DNA of 64,000 nucleotides, taken from NCBI GenBank assembly GCA_017511185.1, contig JAFWLF010000064.1:1-64000 (forward strand), written 5' to 3'. The translations under genes were made by a program, and so were the position numbers. Shown piece by piece: positions 52,291 to 59,770 of this stretch; within the stretch, counting starts at the first letter, position 1, and every line of letters begins with the position of its first letter. The notes under the pieces were generated by a model that was given only the letters and a program-made list of their open reading frames with translations, was not told the origin of the DNA and did not search any database. The DNA is from RGIG5612 sp017511185. GTDB lineage: Bacteria; Bacillota; Clostridia; Lachnospirales; Lachnospiraceae.

Positions 52291-52648
52291 TACTTTGGTC
52301 CAATAGAGGCCATTCGCTGATTTGGACCATAGTGAAAATGTGCGATATTGGGTCCACGGAGCGAAAATGTGGGTTTGGACCATAGTGGAGCGGTAGAGAA
52401 ATTGGTCCATGAAGAGAAAGGTGCTAATTGGACCATGCAAAAGCATTGCAGCATTTGGTCCATGGAGAAAAAAATAGCGATTGGACCATAAGAGAGCAGC
52501 ATGGCATTTGGTCCATGGAGGAAAAAACAGCGATTGGACCACAAAAGTGAAGCATGGCATTTGGTCCATGGAGAAAAAAACAGCGATTGGACCACAAAAG
52601 TGCAGCACTGCATTTGGTCCATGAGAGATAAAGCACTAATTGGACCAA
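52243..52648. repeat. Array of 16 alternating TTGGTCCA / TTGGACCA sites every 26-27 bp
   Basis: GGWCC cores start at 52245, 52270, 52297, 52324, 52351, 52377, 52404, 52430, 52457, 52483, 52510, 52536, 52563, 52589, 52616 and 52642. They alternate strictly GGTCC, GGACC; spacings are 25, then 27 or 26. The two-site unit is thus 53 bp (54 in the oldest part), 7.5-8 units. Spacers have diverged while the 7-base TGGWCCA core stays fixed. Every neighbouring pair can form a 7-10 bp hairpin. It fills the gap between convergent pyk and the F420-ligase-like gene. Minus-strand open frames through it are by-products. Confidence 0.92.
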
Positions 52649-52650
52649 AT

Positions 52651-52684
52651 AAAAAAGGCTGCCGCGTCAGATGCGACAGCCCTT
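52651..52684 (-). terminator. Terminator of the F420-ligase-like gene
   Basis: Minus strand: GGCTGTCGC, 7-base loop, GCGGCAGCC then six T, about 60 bases after the stop at 52746. Confidence 0.85.
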
Positions 52685-52745
52685 GTGTTTTACCTAATCA
52701 CTCGTCTAAGACATGATCAGAACACTCTGCTAAAGAGAGATCAGA

Positions 52746-53939
52746 TCAATCGTCTGAATAGTTATCAAAGTAGCCCTGAATGTAGACGAAAGGTGTACCT
52801 TTATCGCCGGAGCCGCTGGTCAGGTCGCATAAGGATCCGAGCAGGTCGGTCAGCTGGCGCGGGGTGGTGCCTTCTGTGGACATCTGTCCCTTCAGGTTGG
52901 CATCTTTTTCTTTGATCGCCTGCACCATAGCGTCTTTCAGTTCCTCACCCTTCAGATGTGCGAAATGGTTGTCAGCGAGGTACTTCATCTTCAGCTCGTT
53001 CGGCTGGCCGTGAAGACCATCTGTGAAACCAGGGGAAACGACAGGATCTGCAAGCTCCCAGATCTTTCCGACAGGATCCTTGAATGCGCCGTCGCCGTAG
53101 ACCATGACTTCGATCTCTTTGCCGGTGCGCTCCTTCAGGTCTGCCTGAACGCCGTTAACGAATTCCTGGCAGTTGATCGGGAACAGCTTGATGGTATCTT
53201 CTGTTGCCTTGTTGGAGCCTAAGATGCCGTAGTCCGGGTTGTAGCCGGAGCCATCGACAGGGGCATTCAGCAGCTCGTCCATGCAGAAGACACGCTCGCC
53301 GCCAGCTTCTAAGATCAGCCGTTTGGTACGCTTGCGGGTGTGGATGTCAGCACAGATGACGTCTTTGGTGTAATCCAGGATCTTCCGTGGATTGTTGGCA
53401 AAGACGATCTCGGCCTCAGCGCCTTCTTCTTCGATCAGTTCTTTGTAATAGTTCACGTAGTCAACATCGGTAAATGTATGCTTGGACTTGCCGAACATTC
53501 CCTCAAAGTCTGCCTGGGAGAGTACGTCCTTGTAAGGATCGATTCCCTTTTCATCAAGCAGATCAAGATCGAGAAGGTGATTGCCGACCTCGTCGCTCGG
53601 ATAGCTAAGCATCAGAACGACCTTCTTGCAGCCCTTAGCGATTCCTCTCAGACAGATAGCGAATCTGTTGCGGGAGAGGATAGGGAAGACTACGCCGACT
53701 GTGCCGCCGCCCAGTTTGTTGCGGACATCCGTTGCAAGCTGTTCAGTGGTTGCGTAGTTTTTTTCGGAACGAGCCAAGATGGATTCTGTGATCGCAAGTA
53801 CATCTTTTCTACCGACTTCGAATTCACCTGCTTCGATGCAGTCAACGACTGTGTCTACAACGATCTTGCGAAGGTCATCGCCTTCTTTGACGATCGGTGC
53901 ACGCAGGCCTCTTGAAATAGTTCCAACTCTTCTCTGCAT
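52746..53939 (-). CDS. Coenzyme F420-0:L-glutamate ligase-like protein
   Basis: A 397-residue protein of the CofE/FbiB-N family. RKDVLAITESILARSEKNY matches the nucleotide/metal-binding start of the family, and it is followed by VFPILSRNRFAICLRGIAKG and a long family-specific tail. CofE adds glutamates to F420-0, but Bacillota such as this are not expected to make F420, and no other F420 gene is seen; homologues here probably ligate an amino acid to another acid. AAAGGAG precedes the ATG. It has its own terminator. Confidence 0.8.
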   Translation of the reverse strand: MQRRVGTISRGLRAPIVKEGDDLRKIVVDTVVDCIEAGEFEVGRKDVLAITESILARSEKNYATTEQLATDVRNKLGGGTVGVVFPILSRNRFAICLRGIAKGCKKVVLMLSYPSDEVGNHLLDLDLLDEKGIDPYKDVLSQADFEGMFGKSKHTFTDVDYVNYYKELIEEEGAEAEIVFANNPRKILDYTKDVICADIHTRKRTKRLILEAGGERVFCMDELLNAPVDGSGYNPDYGILGSNKATEDTIKLFPINCQEFVNGVQADLKERTGKEIEVMVYGDGAFKDPVGKIWELADPVVSPGFTDGLHGQPNELKMKYLADNHFAHLKGEELKDAMVQAIKEKDANLKGQMSTEGTTPRQLTDLLGSLCDLTSGSGDKGTPFVYIQGYFDNYSDD

Positions 53940-54128
53940 TTTTTTACATCTCCTTTGTTTTTATTGCACCTAAAGTATAGCATAAAGAGGGTAGCCGAAA
54001 AACCAGAAATGAGGGTGCAAAATTACCAAAATTTTGGCCGAAATGGGGCTGTTTGAGGGAAAAATTACGGTTTGCCAAAGGGCTTCAATTTTGCAAAATA
54101 ACTTGTGGCATCGGCGCGGTGTTTACTA

Positions 54129-54134
54129 TATAAT
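54129..54134 (+). promoter_or_regulatory. -10 element of azlCD abutting the start codon
   Basis: TATAAT ends 7 bases before the azlC ATG (54142), leaving no room for a ribosome site. The -35 is weak (TTGTGG at 54103-54108, 20-base spacer). Confidence 0.4.
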
Positions 54135-54141
54135 AGCGCAC

Positions 54142-54846
54142 ATGAGACGAGAACTCCTCAAAATGGGAATCATAGCGGGAATCCCGATCGCACTGGGCTA
54201 CTTTGCGGTCTCTTTTACCTTTGGCATGATGGCGGTGAAGGGCGGTCTTACCACCCTGCAGGCAGTCATCATTTCCCTGACCAATGTGACCAGCGCAGGC
54301 CAGTTTGCAGGCCTGGATATCATCTTTGCGCAGGGCACATTGTGGGAGATGGCGCTGACCCAGCTGACCATCAACCTGCGCTACATGCTGATGAGTTTTT
54401 CTATTTCCCAGAAACTGGATCAGAAATCGGCATTTTTCCACCGCTTTATTATGGCACATGGCATGACCGATGAGATCTTTGGCGTCAGTGCAGCAACGCC
54501 CGGCAAGGTGTCGCCGTACTTCTTCTATGGGGCGATGCTGGTAGCCATTCCGGGCTGGACCATCGGTACGCTGGTGGGCGGCATCGCCGGCTCCATCCTG
54601 CCGAATATCGTGATCAGCGCGCTGAGCGTGGCCATTTACGGAATGTTCCTGGCCATCATCATTCCGCCGGCCAAGAAGAATAAGACACTCGTCTGGGTCA
54701 TCCTGCTGGCGATGGCTCTGAGCGCTTGCTTTACTTATATTCCGGGGGTCAACAAGATCTCCAGAGGATTTGCGATCATTATTGTAACCGTTGTTGTGGC
54801 AGGGCTGGCCAGTGTGCTGCGGCCGATCAAGGAGGAGAGGCAATGA
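54142..54846 (+). CDS. azlC: Branched-chain amino acid exporter large subunit AzlC
   Basis: A 234-residue inner-membrane protein with about five to six hydrophobic segments. GIPIALGYFAVSFTFGMMAV opens it, NLRYMLMSFSISQKL and HGMTDEIFGVS are characteristic AzlC segments. AzlC with AzlD exports branched-chain amino acids or analogues. The frame is open to 54034, but ATG 54142 gives the standard start (MRRELLKMGIIAGIPI). It overlaps azlD by 3 bases. Translation may be leaderless. Confidence 0.92.
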   Translation: MRRELLKMGIIAGIPIALGYFAVSFTFGMMAVKGGLTTLQAVIISLTNVTSAGQFAGLDIIFAQGTLWEMALTQLTINLRYMLMSFSISQKLDQKSAFFHRFIMAHGMTDEIFGVSAATPGKVSPYFFYGAMLVAIPGWTIGTLVGGIAGSILPNIVISALSVAIYGMFLAIIIPPAKKNKTLVWVILLAMALSACFTYIPGVNKISRGFAIIIVTVVVAGLASVLRPIKEERQ

Positions 54847-55154
54847 ACGTGTATCTTTACGTCCTCGTCATGGCCGGCGTCACCTATCTGGTCCGTATGC
54901 TGCCGCTGGTTCTGGCAAGAAAAGAAATTAAAAACCGTTATATCAAGTCGTTCCTGTTTTATGTGCCTTATGCCTGCCTGGCGGCGATGACATTCCCGGC
55001 CATCTTAAGCTCGACAGACTACCTGATCTCGGCCATCGTGGGCTTTGCTGTTGCCATCTTGCTGGCATATCTGGAAAAGAGTATGATTATCGTAGCAGTA
55101 GCGGCGTGCGCGGCAGTTTTTGTGTGCGAGCAGATCATCCGCTGGATCGCGTAG
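54843..55154 (+). CDS. azlD: Branched-chain amino acid exporter small subunit AzlD
   Basis: A 103-residue membrane protein with three to four hydrophobic segments and the conserved VTYLVRMLPLVLARKEIKN stretch near the start. It is the obligate partner of AzlC, starting inside the azlC stop (ATGA) after GAGGAGAGG, so stoichiometry is set by coupling. Confidence 0.92.
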   Translation: MNVYLYVLVMAGVTYLVRMLPLVLARKEIKNRYIKSFLFYVPYACLAAMTFPAILSSTDYLISAIVGFAVAILLAYLEKSMIIVAVAACAAVFVCEQIIRWIA

Positions 55155-55190
55155 CGGCTGAATAGGGGTGGGTAATATAAGGAGTTTATT

Positions 55191-56324
55191 ATGGCAAAAA
55201 CAGTGAAATACACATATAAGGTGAAAGAAAAAAAGAAAAAAAGCCCGCTGGCAAAAGTCTTTACCATTATTGGTATAATCGTTGCGGCGATCATTGTGAT
55301 CGCGGCTGCATATGTTGCCTATGTGTTTATTGATTTCCAACGGATCGATGACAATCAGGTGCTCACAGCTTATGGCGAGGCGGAGCAGGAGAAGTTTACG
55401 ACCGGCAAAGAGATGACCATCATCAGCTATAACATTGGCTTTGGTGCGTACAGCGATGACTACACCTTCTTTATGGATGGCGGAAAGGAAAGCTGGGCAT
55501 TTTCCAAGGAAGCGGTTTACGAGAATATCGACGGAGCAATGGGCGTGATGGGCAGATTTAATCCGGAGATCGCGCTGCTCCAGGAGGTCGACTTTGATGG
55601 CACAAGATCTTATCATATCGATGAGATCGAGCTGGCACAAAATGCGATGTGGGAACTTGGCGATTATTCAACAATGTTCGCGCAGAACTATGACAGCCCG
55701 TTCCTGATGTATCCGATCACACAGCCGCATGGCAAAAACAAAGCCGGCATTATGACCTTTTCAAAGGCGAAGATCACGGATGGACTGCGCAGGAGCCTGC
55801 CGATAGAAGAAGGTCTTTCCAAAGTGCTCGACCTTGACCGCTGTTACTCGAAGGCGCGCATTCCGGTCGAGAACGGCAAGGAACTGGTTGTTTACAATAT
55901 GCATCTTTCCGCGTATACCGCAAAGGCCGAGACGGCGGAGATCCAGCTGGGGATGGTCGTACAGGATATGCAGGCAGAATATGATAAAGGGAATTACTGC
56001 ATCGCCGGCGGCGATTTTAACCGTGATCTTTTAGGTAATTCACCGGCGATCTTCCATACAGACAGGCTGGATGACAACTGGGCACAGCCGGTGAATATGT
56101 CCCTGTTTACAGATGACATCACCCTCGTGGCGCCGTACCAGGAGAGAGAAAGAGCTGCGTCCTGCCGAAACCCGAATAAGCCTTTTAAGAAAGGTGATTT
56201 TGTAGTAACGGTCGATGGCTTTATTGTTTCGGCGAATGTCGAAGTGACCTATTCGAATGTCATTGAGACCGGGTTTAAATACTCAGACCATAACCCGGTG
56301 TGGATGAAATTTATATTGAAATAA
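55191..56324 (+). CDS. Membrane-anchored endonuclease/exonuclease/phosphatase-fold hydrolase
   Basis: A 377-residue protein. A very lysine-rich cytoplasmic start (KVKEKKKKSPLAK) is followed by one transmembrane helix (~24-50) and an extracellular EEP/DNase I-like domain. Motifs: MTIISYNIGFG, IALLQEVDFDG (metal Glu), VVYNMHLSAY, IAGGDFNRDL and the terminal GFKYSDHNPV with catalytic Asp-His. Family members hydrolyse phosphodiesters of nucleic acids or lipids; an external location suggests nuclease or sphingomyelinase-like activity. TAAGGAG precedes the ATG. Substrate unknown. Confidence 0.88.
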   Translation: MAKTVKYTYKVKEKKKKSPLAKVFTIIGIIVAAIIVIAAAYVAYVFIDFQRIDDNQVLTAYGEAEQEKFTTGKEMTIISYNIGFGAYSDDYTFFMDGGKESWAFSKEAVYENIDGAMGVMGRFNPEIALLQEVDFDGTRSYHIDEIELAQNAMWELGDYSTMFAQNYDSPFLMYPITQPHGKNKAGIMTFSKAKITDGLRRSLPIEEGLSKVLDLDRCYSKARIPVENGKELVVYNMHLSAYTAKAETAEIQLGMVVQDMQAEYDKGNYCIAGGDFNRDLLGNSPAIFHTDRLDDNWAQPVNMSLFTDDITLVAPYQERERAASCRNPNKPFKKGDFVVTVDGFIVSANVEVTYSNVIETGFKYSDHNPVWMKFILK

Positions 56325-56332
56325 TAAGATTG

Positions 56333-56565
56333 AACTTCATTTCAAAAAATGTCCAAAAAATTGCGTTTTTGTACCCTTTTGAGTTTCTTTCGACAATTAA
56401 GTTGAAGAGAATGCATTTCTAATCATTTTGAAGAATGGCTTAAAATCAAGGTTTTTTGAATATCAAGTAGAAAGGCCGACGCCCCAGGGGATTATCAGAA
56501 ACCATTTTTAGCTGAAAAAGGGGTACAAAAACGAAGATTTCTGGACATTTTTGAAATTGTGAAGT
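56333..56565. repeat. Long inverted repeat before tRNA-Gly
   Basis: The arm at 56333-56380 (ACTTCATTTCAAAAAATGTCC ... GTTTTTGTACCC) is mirrored at 56514-56565 (GGGTACAAAAAC ... GGACATTTTTGAAAT ... GAAGTC). Two blocks per arm are strongly conserved (TGTCCA region and GTACCC region), about 21 bp apart. The ~130-base centre is AT-rich with a CGACGCCCCAGGGG island. No gene is seen in 56325-56624. Confidence 0.8.
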
Positions 56566-56624
56566 CCTAATTGACAAACGGGCCAACTTAGGGTATATTA
56601 TCCATTGCGTCAAGCGACGTACTT

Positions 56625-56697
56625 GCGATAGTGGCGTAGTTGGTAACGCGCGACCTTGCCAAGGTCGAGACCGCGGGTTCGAGCCCCGTCTATCGCT
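56625..56697 (+). tRNA. tRNA-Gly (anticodon GCC)
   Basis: A 73-base tRNA: acceptor GCGATAG/CTATCGC, anticodon stem-loop CGACCTTGCCAAGGTCG presenting GCC, T-arm GCGGGTTCGAGCCCCGT. CCA is not encoded. Its last 20 bases recur at 59170-59189, so it is the attachment site of a small island. Confidence 0.95.
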
Positions 56698-56702
56698 TAA
56701 GG

Positions 56703-56733
56703 AAAAGGACATCCAATTGGATGTCCTTTTTTG
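56703..56733 (+). terminator. Terminator of tRNA-Gly
   Basis: AAAAGGACATCCAATTGGATGTCCTTTT palindrome followed by TT. Confidence 0.9.
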
Positions 56734-56793
56734 CAATTAATCAGAATAATAGGTGAGATATGTAGCGAATCAAAATGATTGCCATGAATAGTT

Positions 56794-57114
56794 TTACGGA
56801 TTAAGAGCATTTTTGGCAAAGTTTAGTTCAGTCAGGTTGCTTTCTTTGTATTCTTGATTTTCAAGGGATTCATTTCTGTCCCACATTACTTGATATAGTT
56901 CTTGACTTTGAGTTTGATCAATGACTTCGTCAAACACTTCAGCAAGCCAATAGAATTCCTCTTCAGAACATGTTTTGAGGAAATCAATTGCACCAGGAAT
57001 ATCATTAACGAGAATATCTCTTTCAATGTTCCAACATTCTTCTTGAGCAAAATCATCATTAAGCTCCAGGGATATTCTTCTCTGTATGGTTTCTTTCAAT
57101 TTGGCTATATCCAT
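56794..57114 (-). CDS. Acidic immunity-like protein next to EndoU-type toxin
   Basis: A 106-residue, strongly acidic, all-helical cytosolic protein (KLKETIQRRISLELNDDFAQ; CSEEEFYWLAEVFDEVIDQT). I do not recognise a named family; size, charge and position (last gene, starting in the toxin stop as TAATG) are those of antitoxin or immunity proteins of polymorphic toxin loci. AGGAGG inside the toxin's last codons (KAARRKR) serves as its ribosome site. Inferred role: binds and blocks the toxin encoded just upstream. Confidence 0.65.
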   Translation of the reverse strand: MDIAKLKETIQRRISLELNDDFAQEECWNIERDILVNDIPGAIDFLKTCSEEEFYWLAEVFDEVIDQTQSQELYQVMWDRNESLENQEYKESNLTELNFAKNALNP

Positions 57115-57602
57115 TATCGTTTCCTCCTTGCTGCTTTGCTCTGATGTGAATCAGGAAATATGGTCGCTATCTTTCCGTGGGTTCGCATAACACCTACGCG
57201 AACACCTTTATATATGCCCCATATGGTTTTTCCGTCAGGTACATGGCGATTTTTACGCAGACCAGCAACATGCTCTCCTGCATGACGAATATCCCTTGAC
57301 GTCCAACTTGCCGGGAACCAGGCCTGGTTAGTTCCTGATTGCTTTCTCTTGTCTTTATGATCAGGAATATTACCAATCCGTACTCCATTAGGATATGTTT
57401 TAACTATGTTATATTTTATACCATATTTTTCCAGTTCTTTTAAGCCTGTTTGTCCGTGACCGCCACTTTTTAATCGTAAGCGGGAATCCTTACCAGAAGT
57501 CCATAAGTAAGTTCCCTCATTGGAGTGAATCACAGCATAGTCGCTGGCGGAATGTCCGGAGCCTTTTGTATTAATATATCGACCACTTTTTGTAGTACCC
57601 AT
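57114..57602 (-). CDS. EndoU-type ribonuclease toxin
   Basis: A 162-residue basic protein. Residues ~45-155 match the bacterial EndoU (BECR-fold) nuclease toxin domain: a histidine in SGGHGQTGLKEL, NGVRIG, the hallmark FPASWTSRDIRHAGEHV, and the closing GKIATIFPD. The N-terminal GRYINTKGSGHSASDYAVIH is a lead-in seen in other Bacillota toxins. EndoU toxins cut RNA. No signal peptide or secretion domain is attached. Start and stop are coupled (TAATG) to DUF4417 and immunity genes. Orphan toxin module released by a larger protein is the alternative. Confidence 0.7.
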   Translation of the reverse strand: MGTTKSGRYINTKGSGHSASDYAVIHSNEGTYLWTSGKDSRLRLKSGGHGQTGLKELEKYGIKYNIVKTYPNGVRIGNIPDHKDKRKQSGTNQAWFPASWTSRDIRHAGEHVAGLRKNRHVPDGKTIWGIYKGVRVGVMRTHGKIATIFPDSHQSKAARRKR

Positions 57603-58279
57603 TAGCTTCGCCCCCTTCTTTTTCTGGTGGTCCAGTCATCATATTGGATGAATTGTGTACTTCCGGCATAATCCTTGAAAATTGAATCCGGCATTCGTCC
57701 ATAGACCAGTACTACTACAGGCTCTAATTCTATAAGCATTGCTTCTAATCCTGCTTTGAAATAATATTTGTTTTCAGCCGATCTGATGCATCCAAAAGTA
57801 CCAATGGAAACAATGCTGTGTTTTGGAGCCCCAAGGAAGGCTATTTTCTCTGGTAATTCACAGGTAGTATAGGTACGTTCATCTCCCCAACGTATATTTG
57901 GGATAACATATTCCCCTCTGGATTGGAAATAAGCCCCGACAGCACGATTAAAATAGGTATTTACAATTTGCAGACAAAGAGGCATATCAATATATAAAGA
58001 GGCATCAGGTGTAATAAACGCTGAAAACCTGCTAATATCCTCATATACGGCTTCTGGGTCATATATCAGGTTGGCAAATCGATAATCATGCTCATATTCA
58101 CAAATCGCAGTGTCATAAGAATCGACATAGTTTCTTTTAGTGAATGGTGTCATGGTTTTGGGAATAATAATCTCTTTAGGAGCCTGGATTATTGGAATCT
58201 CAAGGATCCCATCAAAGAATGCCTTTTCAACTAGTTCAGGATGAAAACCATCATCAATAATGTTGTATTTTTTACGCAT
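57602..58279 (-). CDS. DUF4417 protein
   Basis: A 225-residue cytosolic protein matching DUF4417 (uncharacterised). Typical strings are FSAFITPDASLYIDMPLCLQ, YVIPNIRWGDERTY, IVSIGTFGCIRS and VVLVYGRMPDS. It is the first gene of the toxin trio: AGGAGG precedes its ATG, and its stop overlaps the toxin start by one base. DUF4417 proteins are frequent in phage and plasmid contexts of gut Firmicutes, so a mobile-element function (e.g. toxin chaperone or regulator) is possible, but nothing in the sequence proves it. Confidence 0.75.
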   Translation of the reverse strand: MRKKYNIIDDGFHPELVEKAFFDGILEIPIIQAPKEIIIPKTMTPFTKRNYVDSYDTAICEYEHDYRFANLIYDPEAVYEDISRFSAFITPDASLYIDMPLCLQIVNTYFNRAVGAYFQSRGEYVIPNIRWGDERTYTTCELPEKIAFLGAPKHSIVSIGTFGCIRSAENKYYFKAGLEAMLIELEPVVVLVYGRMPDSIFKDYAGSTQFIQYDDWTTRKRRGRS

Positions 58280-58444
58280 TACTGCTACCTCCTTTTTTGA
58301 GTTTTTTCATCGTTATTGTTGCTCATTTTTGCCGAGTAAAAAATTTCCCTCTTTTATGAACAGTGCTTTAATGAATGTGTAAGAGATAGCAATACAAACC
58401 ATATATTTAGATGGTAAAACGCTATTTATCAAAAGGGAAACTAG

Positions 58445-58474
58445 TTGACTAAATAGTAAAACCTAGTATACTAA
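58445..58474 (+). promoter_or_regulatory. Promoter and palindromic operator of the XRE regulator
   Basis: TTGACT (58445-58450), 16-base spacer, TATACT (58467-58472). The perfect palindrome TAGTATACTA (58465-58474) covers the -10 and half-sites CTAGTTGACTA lie upstream, fitting autorepression by the XRE protein. Confidence 0.6.
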
Positions 58475-58496
58475 TTGATATATGGAGGAAACGAAA

Positions 58497-59063
58497 ATGA
58501 ATTATGAAGATTATATTGGCGAAAATATTAGAGAGGTAAGATTATCAAAAGGCCTATCTCAGCAAGCGGTTGCTGAGAAATGCGGTTTTTCTAATACAAT
58601 GCTGAGTCAATACGAAAATGGGAAAAAGACACCAGGGCTTTTCACAACTGCGAAAATAGCAAAAGCATTGGGCGTAAGCATTGATCGACTGTATTATGGC
58701 GATGAGAATAAAGCTTTTATTTCTACGGCTCCGGATGAAGGAAGAAAAATCGTAAATTGTTTTTATGCCTTATGGGAAATGGGAATCATAGACTATTATG
58801 AAAACTTTGTTTATAACGATTATTCATCATTTGATGATAAAAATAAAAAAAGAAAACAAGGAATATATTTGAATATCCTAAAGTATCCTGATTCCATCAA
58901 AAGATTAATTGAGTCTTTGAACGGATTTAAAGCTCGAAAAGAAACATATCAAACTCCAGAACAGTATTTAGAAATGATTCTGGACTCCGTTGCGGTGGAG
59001 ATAAACCATTTAATAGAACGGGACAAACAGGAAGAAGAAATCAGGAAGAAAAATAAGAGATAA
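58497..59063 (+). CDS. XRE-family transcriptional regulator
   Basis: A 188-residue protein. Residues ~1-65 are a helix-turn-helix of the Cro/C1 type (GLSQQAVAEKCGFSNTMLSQYENGKKTP, LGVSIDRLYYG). The C-terminal ~110 residues are helical and lysine-rich. ATG 58497 is preferred over 58482 because GGAGG (58484-58488) is properly spaced. It is divergent from the DUF4417-toxin-immunity trio and probably controls it and itself. Composition is AT-rich like the rest of the island. Confidence 0.88.
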   Translation: MNYEDYIGENIREVRLSKGLSQQAVAEKCGFSNTMLSQYENGKKTPGLFTTAKIAKALGVSIDRLYYGDENKAFISTAPDEGRKIVNCFYALWEMGIIDYYENFVYNDYSSFDDKNKKRKQGIYLNILKYPDSIKRLIESLNGFKARKETYQTPEQYLEMILDSVAVEINHLIERDKQEEEIRKKNKR

Positions 59064-59395
59064 TGATTAAACGGACAAGAAAAACTGGTGCACTTTCCTG
59101 GTGCACCATTTGCCTGCATTATTCGAAACTCCTTTATTTTATTAGGGTTGAGGAGCTTTCCGACCATCCTTCGAGCCCCGTCTATCGCTCGGTTTAAGAA
59201 TACTCCAAAAGGTTGATTTTTCAACGTTTTTGGAGTTTTTCTTTTGCCCGAAAAGCGAAGGAGGAAAAAAACCCCGTCTATTGTGCAGGTGCAAGATTCT
59301 CAGAAATGTTGAATATTCAACGTTTCTGAGAATCTTTTTATGCGTTTCACGTAAGTGGTAAGTGGCTTTTTGTAAGTGGTAAAAAGATGTATCGC
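59064..59395. other. Island right end: terminators and tRNA-end fragments
   Basis: Holds a GGTGCAC/GTGCACC terminator after the regulator (59085-59112), the 20-base tRNA-Gly copy (59170-59189) followed by a long hairpin terminator (ACTCCAAAA ... TTTTTGGAGT, 59199-59238), a partial copy CCCCGTCTAT (59272-59281) followed by another (AGATTCTCAGAAA ... TTTCTGAGAATCT, 59294-59338), and three GTAAGTGG repeats (59349-59378). No gene seen. Confidence 0.7.
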
Positions 59396-59700
59396 TTATG
59401 AGAATGAACGCATGTTAAGAATTTCTCTTTTTTTATCAATATCTTCGCCTACATAGTAGTGCTTTCTGATCGTTTCAGGAGGGTTTTCAAACATTTGTGC
59501 CGTGAGTACAACATTACCAGAAGACTTGTTAATCACCTCAGTAATAGCATTTCTACGGAACGCGTGAGTTCCACGAATCCGGTCTTTGCTGATTGGGATA
59601 TGGACTTGACTCTTCGCTTGCCATAGGTCTACTTTTCTTGCTGAGAGCACCGCAAACCATCAAGAAGTATGCCATAGGTCTACTTTTCTTGCTCCCAGAA
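59396..59700 (-). pseudogene. Tyrosine recombinase (integrase) C-terminal remnant
   Basis: The frame holds the C-terminal catalytic part of a tyrosine recombinase: HxxR motif in GTHAFRRNAITEVIN and the nucleophile tyrosine in TIRKHYYVGED. The N-terminal and core domains are missing. Upstream, a 24-base string (59619-59642) is duplicated at 59670-59693, and the duplicated stretch carries an in-frame TGA. It is therefore non-functional, probably the old integrase of the tRNA-Gly island. Confidence 0.8.
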
Positions 59701-59770
59701 CAAGCGGTTTGTTAAGTCTGTGAGTCTACAACTCTATTTATTTCCAAACAAAATGAAGGTGGGCGTAAAA

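Larger units (their letters stand above)
56678..59189. mobile_element. Small integrated island bounded by tRNA-Gly 3'-end repeats
   Basis: A 20-base string is identical at 56678-56697 (tRNA 3' end) and 59170-59189, 2492 bp apart, as left by tRNA-directed integration. Inside are the immunity-like, EndoU-type toxin and DUF4417 genes (minus strand) and an XRE regulator (plus strand). Base composition is more AT-rich than the flanks. A 10-base partial copy (59272-59281) and an integrase remnant (59396-59700) lie just outside, suggesting nested or successive insertions. Confidence 0.75.

Noticed and set aside
52201..52648. Three overlapping minus-strand frames with repeated peptide strings
   Set aside because: All three frames are open at once over a 53-bp repeat, which cannot reflect coding selection in each; no start signals.
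52243..52648. CRISPR array
   Set aside because: The conserved part is 7-9 bases and alternates orientation; spacers are ~19 bases and related to one another; no cas genes in the window.
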